DNA from: Clostridia bacterium
Lineage (GTDB): Bacteria > Bacillota > Clostridia > Oscillospirales > CAG-272
NCBI GenBank assembly: GCA_900769475.1
Contig: CAAGGQ010000230.1
Span: 20,660-84,659 of the forward strand
Direction of reading: 5' to 3'
Length of the DNA: 64,000 bases
Part shown: positions 47,066-54,750 of the stretch, one piece after another
Position numbering within the stretch: the stretch's first letter is position 1
Layout: each line of letters opens with the position of its first letter
The notes under the pieces: generated by a model
Told to the model about the DNA's origin: nothing
Databases searched by the model: none
Seen by the model: only the letters and a program-made list of their open reading frames with translations
Program-made: the position numbers and the translations under genes

Positions 47066-48544
47066 TTGTTTAAAAGCGTGTTTGCAAAGTACGAAACCGC
47101 ATTTATGACGATCATCACCTTTGGCTTTGCATTGCTGTTGCTGGTGATTACCTCCATTGTGAGTAATTACTCTCTGGAGAACCAATCCCGCCAAATGCAA
47201 AGCGCCACAGCCCTGGCAGTCACCTTTGCCCAAACGGCGCTGGACGAGAATACGGATGCCTCTTTTGAGGAACTCTGGAAAGGGGAGGCCGGAGATGCGG
47301 TTACCCATTTGTTTCAAGGCTTGGCCGAGGAGCAAACCCTTTCTATTTTTATTGTGGATACCGAAGGAACTCTGCTCTTTTCTTTGGAAACGCCTAAAGC
47401 TCCCAAGGCCCCGGAGGATGGGATCTTTTCGACCGCACTGTTCGATTTTGACGGACAAAAGGGCGCGATCCGCACTTCCTCTTATACCGAGGGAGATACC
47501 GAGCTGCAATTTTATTTGCAGGAGCTGACGGGACCCGGGGAAAGCACTCTTGGCTGGCTGGTGATTGGTACCTACCAAACCTATTGGGGCAACATTGCGG
47601 CGGAGCTTTCCAAAACGGTCATTACCTCGGCACTCCTGGTGTTGCTTGCCGCCATGATCGCTGCCTATTTTCTCGCCGTGCGGATCACCGACCCCTTGCG
47701 GGAGATGAGCAACGCGGCGCGGAATTTTGCCGCCGGGCGGTTTGATGCCCGCGTGCGTGTGCGGGGACGGGACGAGGTCTCAGAGCTGGCGGAGTCCTTT
47801 AACCAAATGGCCGACTCTTTGGAGAATCTGGAGAACATGCGCAATTCCTTCATTGCCAATGTATCCCACGATTTGCGTACTCCCATGACCACCATTGCCG
47901 GCTTTATTGATGGGATCCGTGATGGCGTGATCCCGCCCGAGGAGCAGGAGCGCTACCTGGAGATCGTTTCCATCGAGATCCAGCGTCTGTCTCGCTTGGT
48001 CGGCGCGCTCTTGGATCTGTCGAGGATCCAGGCAGGAGATCGCAAGTTCGTCATGAAGCCCTTCGACATCTGCGAGATGGGACGCCTGATCTTGATTTCC
48101 TTTGAAAAGCAGATCGAAGAAAAGCGATTGGATGTTTCCTTTGAGTGCGATGCTGAGCGCATGCTGGTCAACGCCGATCACGACGCCATCTATCAAGTGT
48201 TTTATAATCTTTGCCACAACGCGCTGAAATTCGTTTCGGTGGGAGGCGCTCTGCGGATCCGCATTGCCGAGACCAAGGGGAAAAAGGTCACGGTAGCCGT
48301 TTACAACGAGGGGCAGGGAATTCCGCCGGAGGATCTTCAGCTGGTCTTCGAGCGCTTCTATAAAAGCGATAAGAGTCGCGGTCTGGACAAGACCGGTGTG
48401 GGATTGGGGCTGTTTATTACCAAAACCATTATCACGGCCCATGGAGAAAAGATCTGGGCTGAGAGCGACTACGGAAAAAATTGTGAGTTTATTTTCACCC
48501 TTACCCAAGCAGGGGGCGGATTTTTACATTCTGCAGAGGGCTGA
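47066..48544 (+). CDS. Sensor histidine kinase
   Basis: Membrane kinase (about 492 aa). TM1 (about residues 10-33), an extracytoplasmic sensor of roughly 150 residues, TM2 (about 185-210), HAMP (about 210-260), HisKA with the phosphorylated His in NVSHDLRTPM, and HATPase with NLCHNALKFVS (N box) and KTGVGLGLFITK (G box). I favour the TTG at 47066, 8 bases after the strong GGAGG; GTG 47057 and ATG 47060 overlap or abut that site. It lies directly downstream of the response regulator. Confidence 0.93.
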   Translation: MFKSVFAKYETAFMTIITFGFALLLLVITSIVSNYSLENQSRQMQSATALAVTFAQTALDENTDASFEELWKGEAGDAVTHLFQGLAEEQTLSIFIVDTEGTLLFSLETPKAPKAPEDGIFSTALFDFDGQKGAIRTSSYTEGDTELQFYLQELTGPGESTLGWLVIGTYQTYWGNIAAELSKTVITSALLVLLAAMIAAYFLAVRITDPLREMSNAARNFAAGRFDARVRVRGRDEVSELAESFNQMADSLENLENMRNSFIANVSHDLRTPMTTIAGFIDGIRDGVIPPEEQERYLEIVSIEIQRLSRLVGALLDLSRIQAGDRKFVMKPFDICEMGRLILISFEKQIEEKRLDVSFECDAERMLVNADHDAIYQVFYNLCHNALKFVSVGGALRIRIAETKGKKVTVAVYNEGQGIPPEDLQLVFERFYKSDKSRGLDKTGVGLGLFITKTIITAHGEKIWAESDYGKNCEFIFTLTQAGGGFLHSAEG

Positions 48545-48573
48545 TCCTCGGCAGGATCAAGAAAGGAAGAATC

Positions 48574-49797
48574 ATGGAAGAAAAGGATTTTAAAGAAGAG
48601 GAAGAAAGATCCATTCCTACCAAGGAAATGTCCTCGGGGGACGAGGTGAGTGCCACTCCTCCGGAGGGCTACGTGTATCAATGGGATTATGCGTCCCAGT
48701 TGGCCTTTGAGGAGGGACAAAAGCGTCGGAAGCAGAAGCGGGGCGCTTGGGTGTATGCCATCGTTATGACGGTTGCCTTTCTCACCTGCTTTGCCATGTT
48801 GGCCGGCGTGTTGGTGTGGTATCAGGCTGCAGGTCGGGGCAATGACGGAGAGCAGGGCTTTTCCACAGAGCAGGTAGCTAAGATCGTCAATCCGGCAACG
48901 GTATTGGTCTATTGCACTAATAGCGAGTCCTATGGCTACGGCACCGGGTTCTTCCTGCGGTCGGATGGATATATTGCTACCAATTATCATGTGGTGGAGG
49001 GCTATACCAACATCAGCGTGACCCTGTATTCCGCCGAAATCTTTCAGGCCGAGGTGGTAGGATACAGCGCGGCCGACGATCTTGCCGTGCTGAAGATCGA
49101 GGGTTCCAATTATCCCGTGGCCACCATTGGCGATTCGGATAGCCTGCGCGTGGGGCAACGAGCTATTGCCGTCGGTCATCCTTCGGGGGCCAACGGCTCC
49201 TGGTCCACCACCCAGGGCATTATTTCGGCCCTCAACCGCAAGATCACGCTGAATGAAAGCGCCTCGGTGGAGGAATTGACCATGATCCAGACCGATGCCC
49301 CGGTCAATCCCGGGAACTCGGGCGGTCCCCTGTGCAACGAGCGCGCCGAGGTGATTGGCGTGGTAACGCGAAAGATGAGTGATTACGAGGGAATTGGTTT
49401 GGCCATTCCCATCAACGGCGCCATGGAGATCTTGAATGCCATTATTCAGGACGGCAATGCCGATAACGTGAATTCCTCCATTTCCAAGGTGCGTCCCACC
49501 ATTGGAATTACCGGCGGCACCATTGCCGAGGGAGAGAAATACACCTACGGCGGTAAGCAGTATACTGCGGAGTGCAACGGCGTGATCGTGAGCACCGTAG
49601 AACCTTCCGGCGGTGCGTACGGCGTGTTGTTGCCCTGCGATATCATCGTGGAATTCGACGGCAAGGCTACCCCGGATATGGAAACCCTGGTCGATCTGCT
49701 GTATCAGAAAAAGGCAGGGGATAAGGTCACCATTAAGGTGATGCGTGACGGCGAGCCCGTGGAGGTCTCCGTGGTGCTCGGCAAGGCGGGAAAGTAA
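48574..49797 (+). CDS. Membrane-anchored HtrA-like serine protease
   Basis: S1C protease (407 aa). An acidic cytoplasmic N-terminus (about residues 1-55) precedes one TM segment (about 58-82). The trypsin-like domain shows the triad His139 (ATNYHVVEG), Asp169 (SAADDLAVL) and Ser249 (NPGNSGGPL). A C-terminal PDZ domain (about 300-403) includes the PCDIIVEFDG motif. It is the third gene in an operon with a two-component system and probably degrades misfolded envelope proteins; it may be the regulon's key output. Confidence 0.92.
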   Translation: MEEKDFKEEEERSIPTKEMSSGDEVSATPPEGYVYQWDYASQLAFEEGQKRRKQKRGAWVYAIVMTVAFLTCFAMLAGVLVWYQAAGRGNDGEQGFSTEQVAKIVNPATVLVYCTNSESYGYGTGFFLRSDGYIATNYHVVEGYTNISVTLYSAEIFQAEVVGYSAADDLAVLKIEGSNYPVATIGDSDSLRVGQRAIAVGHPSGANGSWSTTQGIISALNRKITLNESASVEELTMIQTDAPVNPGNSGGPLCNERAEVIGVVTRKMSDYEGIGLAIPINGAMEILNAIIQDGNADNVNSSISKVRPTIGITGGTIAEGEKYTYGGKQYTAECNGVIVSTVEPSGGAYGVLLPCDIIVEFDGKATPDMETLVDLLYQKKAGDKVTIKVMRDGEPVEVSVVLGKAGK

Positions 49798-49803
49798 ATT
49801 CAA

Positions 49804-49827
49804 GGACGTGCAATGCACGCCCCTACG
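49804..49827. repeat. REP-like palindromic element
   Basis: GGACGTGCAATGCACGCCC followed by CTACG: an imperfect palindrome with CGTGCA-A-TGCACG core. It resembles short intergenic palindromes I recall from gut Clostridia. Only one copy was noticed here. Confidence 0.4.
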
Positions 49828-49835
49828 AAAAAAAG

Positions 49836-49864
49836 GACAGAGATGAAAATCTCTGTCTTTTTTG
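49836..49864 (+). terminator. Terminator of two-component/HtrA operon
   Basis: 9-bp stem GACAGAGAT/ATCTCTGTC with a GAAA loop and T run. Confidence 0.9.
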
Positions 49865-49943
49865 TGCTTCGTTTGCAAGGGAAGGGAGGGATATCTTGTT
49901 TCCCAAAGCTTTTTTACTTTTTACAATTTGTTCAAAATAGAAA

Positions 49944-49961
49944 TGTCAAATATAATTGACA
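49944..49961. promoter_or_regulatory. Xre operator copy 1
   Basis: TGTCAAATATAATTGACA, an inverted repeat whose right arm is the -35 element. An identical copy lies 46 bases downstream. Confidence 0.8.
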
Positions 49962-49984
49962 ACACGCTCGTGATATGCTATAAT
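49956..49984 (+). promoter_or_regulatory. Consensus promoter of Xre/membrane-protein operon
   Basis: TTGACA, a 17-bp spacer and TATAAT; the -35 is inside operator 1. Confidence 0.88.
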
Positions 49985-49989
49985 AATGC

Positions 49990-50007
49990 TGTCAAATATA
50001 ATTGACA
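49990..50007. promoter_or_regulatory. Xre operator copy 2
   Basis: Exact second copy of TGTCAAATATAATTGACA, located between the -10 and the start codon and abutting the ribosome binding site (AAGGAGG). Confidence 0.8.
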
Positions 50008-50017
50008 AGGAGGCACT

Positions 50018-50212
50018 ATGAACGAGAAGATGAAGCAAGCCCGATTAGAGAAACACTTATCTCAAACCGAGCTTGCAAGAATAATCGGTGTTTCTCGGCA
50101 AACCATCAATATGATTGAAAACGGTGACTATAATCCTACGATTGGATTGTGCCGTAATATTTGCAGAGTGCTCGGTTGTACCTTAAATGATTTGTTTTGG
50201 GAGGACAAATAA
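50018..50212 (+). CDS. Xre-family helix-turn-helix regulator
   Basis: Very small repressor (64 aa), essentially one Cro/CI-type HTH: LSQTELARIIGVSRQTIN with a recognition helix, then the IENGDYNPTIGLCRNICRVL helices. AAGGAGG is 4-9 bases before the ATG. Two identical 18-bp palindromes flank its promoter, so it very likely represses itself. It lies two bases before a large membrane-protein gene. Such pairs are common but poorly understood; the gene region is distinctly AT-rich. Confidence 0.9.
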   Translation: MNEKMKQARLEKHLSQTELARIIGVSRQTINMIENGDYNPTIGLCRNICRVLGCTLNDLFWEDK

Positions 50213-50214
50213 AT

Positions 50215-51555
50215 ATGTTTTATGATGAACGGATAAACGCAGAGTGCGGAAAGATTTATAGCAAAGGGATTTTGTTTGCGGTGTTTGTCACATTGTTTTA
50301 TACTGTGAGTAGGACCATCACTCTTATAATACAAGGCGAATTTTACTCGTTTGTAACGTATACCGAGGCCGTCATTCTGATTCTTGGCATTGGAATTCTC
50401 TTGGTTGGAGCAATCAGATTTCGCGTGGATGGCGATGAGCGTACTGCTTTTGAACGACATTCCTTCTACAAGAAAGCGGCAAAAGCGTTTATCATTGCCG
50501 TGTTTGGTACCTATATCCTCACCATACCGTTTACTACAGAAGAAATGCTTGGTGGGCAATATCATAATCACCTTTTGATTTTGCTTGAGATATTAGGTTA
50601 CTTATATATTTTTTATACTTTTAAAACCCGGGAGATCAACATAAATTACAGCTTTATCGCGGAAAGCGGATGGAACTACTACCGGCACGTATTTCTGGTG
50701 ATTGGCGGTTTGTGGTTGGGATTGTTTGTGCCGTTTCTCATAGCGGCTTCTTGGGAGCTTGTCTTACATCGTTCTTTGGCAGGCGCACTCACGATTTTGC
50801 TTGCATATGTTAGTTCCGCAATTGGACTGTCGATCGAGTATTTCTTCGTTTCCTTGGTGGAAAAGACCTCTTATGACAGTATGGGAAACGGACGATTGTC
50901 TTTTGGTACGAAAATCGCCATGCTTGTTGCCTTGGTTGTGGAATTTGCCATTGCGGTATTGCAAGGGCTCTACGTTTATTTTGTTACCGGAAATATTCAA
51001 GATATTCCCGATATAAAGAACTTCGGTACTGTTGTTGCTTTGTTCTCTCAAAATATAACTCGTTTGGAACTCCTTTTGATTGTTCTTGTTGGACTTGTGG
51101 TATGCCATCTGCTGTCGCAGGTTAAAAAAGGGGGCGCCATTTATAGGGTGTGCCGAGTGAAGGTAGTGTTGCTTGCACTTTCTGCGTTAGAAGCCACTCT
51201 TTCTCCCGTTTGGTATCGTGCGCTGTCTGAGGAATCCATACGCTTTTTTGCCAACAATGTCAATCCATACTTGGGGTTAATTTCATTTGCAATAACACTG
51301 ACTATGTGGATCTTGTTTGTTCATTCTTTTATAAAAGAGTTGAGCGTATCCCGTGTGCTGTGGATACTACCGATCTTGTATGGTGTTGCCGAATTTGCCA
51401 ATATATTTTTTGTTTCGCAAAGTATGCTACGCATTGGCACGTGTACAGCACTCGGTGTAGAAATGATTTGCTTAATAATGATGGTTATTGCGTTATGGCG
51501 TTGTAATAAATTTGCATTGGATAACGAAGAGGCGGTAAATGATGCCAATTTTTGA
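50215..51555 (+). CDS. Polytopic membrane protein of unknown function
   Basis: I do not recognise the family. The protein (446 aa) has about twelve hydrophobic segments and few charged loops. The cytoplasmic-looking loop near residues 65-85 (RFRVDGDERTAFERHS) resembles that of small Xre-associated membrane proteins (DUF2178-like), but this one is far longer. The ATG at 50215 is two bases after the xre stop, and its GGAGG lies in the xre tail. Codon use is clearly AT-richer than flanking genes, suggesting horizontal origin. A terminator follows. Confidence 0.7.
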   Translation: MFYDERINAECGKIYSKGILFAVFVTLFYTVSRTITLIIQGEFYSFVTYTEAVILILGIGILLVGAIRFRVDGDERTAFERHSFYKKAAKAFIIAVFGTYILTIPFTTEEMLGGQYHNHLLILLEILGYLYIFYTFKTREININYSFIAESGWNYYRHVFLVIGGLWLGLFVPFLIAASWELVLHRSLAGALTILLAYVSSAIGLSIEYFFVSLVEKTSYDSMGNGRLSFGTKIAMLVALVVEFAIAVLQGLYVYFVTGNIQDIPDIKNFGTVVALFSQNITRLELLLIVLVGLVVCHLLSQVKKGGAIYRVCRVKVVLLALSALEATLSPVWYRALSEESIRFFANNVNPYLGLISFAITLTMWILFVHSFIKELSVSRVLWILPILYGVAEFANIFFVSQSMLRIGTCTALGVEMICLIMMVIALWRCNKFALDNEEAVNDANF

Positions 51556-51605
51556 TAAACAACTGCTATAAAAATGTTAAGAAAAAGGTGGTAAAAAAAA
51601 CGTTT

Positions 51606-51640
51606 GCCCTCGTGCCAAATTGACGCGAGGGCTTTTTTTT
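51606..51640 (+). terminator. Terminator after membrane protein
   Basis: 7-bp stem GCCCTCG/CGAGGGC with a 13-base loop followed by eight T. Confidence 0.8.
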
Positions 51641-51654
51641 AAGTGTGTGTAAAA

Positions 51655-51682
51655 GGCGTACCCGCTGGATGGCGGGTACGCC
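51655..51682 (-). terminator. Terminator of ABC-F/cysteine desulfidase operon
   Basis: 11-bp stem GGCGTACCCGC/GCGGGTACGCC with a 6-base loop; on the minus strand it is followed by TTTTACAC. Confidence 0.75.
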
Positions 51683-51694
51683 AAAAAATCTTAT

Positions 51695-52984
51695 TTATTC
51701 ATTCAACATGATCCGGATGATTTCCCGATCGGTGGCGCTCATGCCGTCTCGCGCAAGGCGTCCTATGTTGACGATGGTGTTTTCCACACCCTTGGTGACG
51801 ATTCCGTCGCCACCGTAGAACTGGTGTCCCGATTTCATCATCTCATAGCCCATAATGCCGGCCTCCACCGCCATGGCGATCTTTGCCGCGCAGGAGGGCT
51901 TGGCTCCGTCGCAAATGGTGCCCGAAAGAATGGCCACAGCATTGACCAGGGTGTGGGCGATCTCGTAGTAGCCGCCGCCCTGGAGATAGCAGATGCCGCA
52001 CCCACTGCCGCATCCGGCGCTAATGGCTCCGCAATAGGCAGAAAGGCAACCGATGCCGGTTTTTTGATGGACGGTGATTAGATTGGAAACGATCAACGCC
52101 CGCAACAGCTTCTCCTCGGGAACCTGCCATTCTTTGGCGTAGATCACGACGGGAACCGAGGCGGTAATGCCCTGGTTACCGCTGCCCGAAAGAATACAAA
52201 CGGGAAGCTCGCAGCCGCTCATACGAGCGTCCGATCCTGCCGCAGCATAAGCCTTGGCACGGTTTTGCAGATCGCACGCGCCGCCTCGGAAGAGAAGCTT
52301 TCCAATGCAGGCCCCGTAGTCGTTTTTTAAGCCCTCCTCCGCAATGGCCAGATTGATCTCGATCTGGCGGCGCAACAGAGGGGTCAGCTCCTCCAGGGGA
52401 GCTTCATTGGCAAATTGCACGATGGTTTTTACATTCAAGAGGCTACGGTCGGTTTGGACCTCTCGTTCGTTGGTGCAATCCGCGGGGAGATACTTCCGGG
52501 TCACGTCGTTGCCGTTATGGCTCACCAGCTCCACGTTGGTGTGGCGGTGTACCAGGCGCACGCAAACCTTATCCTCACCATCGGTGCCTCGAAGATCGAT
52601 TTCAAAGGCGTTGGCGGTGTCCAGCTCGTAGATCTCTGCCGAGACCGCAGAGAGGAACGCGCGGATCTGTTCCTGATCCTCCGGCGTTAGCACCGTGAGC
52701 ACCTCCAGGCGTTTTTGCGGGCGTCCCGCGATCAGACCGGCGGCCACGGCGGCTTCAATGCCGTGCATGCCCCCCGTGGCGGGAACGATTACGCTCTTTA
52801 CGTTTTTAATGATATTTCCGCTCAGACCAATGCGAACACGGGAGGGAAGCCGTCCCAGGGCATGCCGCAGGATGGAGGCGGCGTAGGCAATGGCAATGGG
52901 CTCGGTGCATCCCATGGCGGGCACCAATTCTTCTTTCAGGATCTGTGTGTAGGCTTGCATGATCGCGGGCGATAGCTGTTCCAT
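51695..52984 (-). CDS. L-cysteine desulfidase family protein (CyuA/UPF0597-like)
   Basis: Cytoplasmic protein (429 aa) of the L-cysteine desulfidase/L-serine dehydratase alpha-like family, which releases sulfide, ammonia and pyruvate from cysteine using an Fe-S cluster. Conserved Cys residues lie in MGCTEP (about residue 25), CGSGCGICYLQGGG (about 345-357) and SCAAKIA. GNIIKNVKSVIVP and SGSGNQGI are family landmarks. AGGAG lies 9 bases before the ATG. It starts 17 bases after the ABC-F stop on the same strand. Confidence 0.85.
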   Translation of the reverse strand: MEQLSPAIMQAYTQILKEELVPAMGCTEPIAIAYAASILRHALGRLPSRVRIGLSGNIIKNVKSVIVPATGGMHGIEAAVAAGLIAGRPQKRLEVLTVLTPEDQEQIRAFLSAVSAEIYELDTANAFEIDLRGTDGEDKVCVRLVHRHTNVELVSHNGNDVTRKYLPADCTNEREVQTDRSLLNVKTIVQFANEAPLEELTPLLRRQIEINLAIAEEGLKNDYGACIGKLLFRGGACDLQNRAKAYAAAGSDARMSGCELPVCILSGSGNQGITASVPVVIYAKEWQVPEEKLLRALIVSNLITVHQKTGIGCLSAYCGAISAGCGSGCGICYLQGGGYYEIAHTLVNAVAILSGTICDGAKPSCAAKIAMAVEAGIMGYEMMKSGHQFYGGDGIVTKGVENTIVNIGRLARDGMSATDREIIRIMLNE

Positions 52985-53001
52985 CGTTTCGTCTCCTGCA
53001 G

Positions 53002-54600
53002 TTAAGATTCTTGTTCTTTTTTGCGTTCCAAAAATTCCTCGTAGGTTCCGCTAAAATCGGTGATCCCCTCGGGGGTGATCTCAATAATGCGGTTGGCTAC
53101 GGTGTTCATCAGCTCATAGTCGTGGGTGGCCAGAATCAGATTGCCTTTAAAGGCGGAAAGACCGTTGTTTACCGCGCTGATCGATTCCAGATCCAAGTGG
53201 TCGGTGGGCTGATCCAGAAGCAGGAAATTGGATCCGAACAGCATCATACGAGCGAACATACAGCGCACCTTTTCTCCGCCCGAGAGCACGTTGACGGGCT
53301 TGAAGACGCTGTCGTTAGAGAACAACATTCTGCCAAGGAAGCCACGGAGATAGGTTTCAGTGGTCTCCTTGGAATACTGGGCCAGCCAATCAATGATGGA
53401 AAGGGTACACTCGTTAAAGTAGGGGGTATTATCGTGAGGGAAGTAGGATTTGGAAATGCTGACGCCCCATTTGAAGTCGCCTCCGTCGGGGGTGTCCTCC
53501 TCCATAAGAATACGGAAGAGCGCGGTGATGGCCATTTCGTTGCCTACCAGAGCGATTTTATCCTCCTTGCCCACGGTAAAGGAAAGGTTTTGGAACAGGG
53601 GCGTTCCGTCTTCGGCGTTTTTGGATAGCTCCCGTACAAAGAGAATATCTTTTCCTGCCGTGCGATCCATATCAAAGCCAATGAAGGGATAGCGACGGCT
53701 GGAGGCGGGAAGCTCCTCAATGGTCAGCTTGTCCAATAGCTTGCGGCGGGAGGTGGCCTGCTTGGATTTGGATTTGTTGGCCGAGAAACGGGCGATAAAG
53801 GTCTGCAATTCCCGGATCTTTTCCTCTGCCTTGCGGTTTTGCTGCTTGATCATGCGTTGAATCAGCTGACTGGATTCATACCAGAACTCGTAGTTACCCA
53901 CGTACATTTTAATGCCGTTGTAGTCGATGTCCACGATGTTGGTGCAAACGTCGTTGAGGAAATGACGGTCGTGAGAAACCACCAGCACCGTGCCAAAGTA
54001 ATCGGCCAGGAATTCCTCCAGCCACATCACGGCGTCAATGTCCAAGCCGTTGGTGGGCTCGTCCAGCATGATGATGTCGGGATTACCAAACAGGGCTTGT
54101 GCCAGCATTACTTTTACCTTCTCACTCTCCTTGAGAGAGCCCATCAGATCGTAGAGCTGATCGTCCTGCATACCAAGTCCTTGGATCAGCTTGGAGATGT
54201 CGGACTCGGCCTCCCAGCCGTTCAGCTCGGCAAATTCGGCTTCCAGCTCCGAGGCGCGGATGCCGTCGGCTTCGGAGAAATCCTCCTTTTCGTAGATGGC
54301 ATCCTTTTCTTTCATAATGTCGTAGAGCTTGCGGTTGCCCATCATTACCGTATCCAAAACGGTGTATTCATCAAAGGCAAAGTGATCCTGCCGAAGCACC
54401 GACATGCGTACGGTTTCGGGAATCGATACCTCGCCCGTGGAGGGCTCCAGCTCACCGCAGAGAATCTTAAGGAAGGTGGATTTTCCGGCACCGTTGGCGC
54501 CAATGATGCCGTAGCAGTTGCCCGGGGTAAATTTGAGATCCACGTCCTTGAACAGGAGCTGGCCCCCAAAATGAAAGCTTAAATTGGAAATTGTGATCAT
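53002..54600 (-). CDS. ABC-F ATPase (YkpA/YbiT type)
   Basis: Cytoplasmic twin-ATPase translation factor (532 aa) that binds ribosomes. ATPase 1: Walker A GANGAGKST, Walker B IIMLDEPTNGLD, but its signature reads LKESEK. The linker (about residues 245-300) contains SKSKQATSRRKLL, the tRNA-contacting region of this family. ATPase 2: Walker A is degenerate (VGNEMAITALF, no Lys), the signature LSGGEK is intact, and Walker B is FLLLDQPTDHLD with Gln in place of the catalytic Glu. Thus one composite site is complete and the other is degenerate. It has its own promoter. Confidence 0.93.
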   Translation of the reverse strand: MITISNLSFHFGGQLLFKDVDLKFTPGNCYGIIGANGAGKSTFLKILCGELEPSTGEVSIPETVRMSVLRQDHFAFDEYTVLDTVMMGNRKLYDIMKEKDAIYEKEDFSEADGIRASELEAEFAELNGWEAESDISKLIQGLGMQDDQLYDLMGSLKESEKVKVMLAQALFGNPDIIMLDEPTNGLDIDAVMWLEEFLADYFGTVLVVSHDRHFLNDVCTNIVDIDYNGIKMYVGNYEFWYESSQLIQRMIKQQNRKAEEKIRELQTFIARFSANKSKSKQATSRRKLLDKLTIEELPASSRRYPFIGFDMDRTAGKDILFVRELSKNAEDGTPLFQNLSFTVGKEDKIALVGNEMAITALFRILMEEDTPDGGDFKWGVSISKSYFPHDNTPYFNECTLSIIDWLAQYSKETTETYLRGFLGRMLFSNDSVFKPVNVLSGGEKVRCMFARMMLFGSNFLLLDQPTDHLDLESISAVNNGLSAFKGNLILATHDYELMNTVANRIIEITPEGITDFSGTYEEFLERKKEQES

Positions 54601-54630
54601 AATGTTACCTCGTTTGTTTCAATCTTATCT

Positions 54631-54659
54631 ATTATATCATAGTTTTTGGGGAATTGCAA
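54631..54659 (-). promoter_or_regulatory. Promoter of ABC-F operon
   Basis: Minus strand: TTGCAA, a 17-bp spacer and TATAAT, 30 bases before the start. Confidence 0.82.
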
Positions 54660-54701
54660 TAGGGTTTGGCGGTTTCTCCCAAAAGAACCCTTACCAAAAA
54701 A

Positions 54702-54728
54702 TCCCCGGCAAATCGTGCTTGCCGGGGA
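54702..54728 (-). terminator. Terminator of LRR lipoprotein gene
   Basis: 10-bp stem TCCCCGGCAA/TTGCCGGGGA with a 7-base loop; on the minus strand a T run follows. Confidence 0.9.
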
Positions 54729-54750
54729 GAAAAGGAATATATTTATGTGT

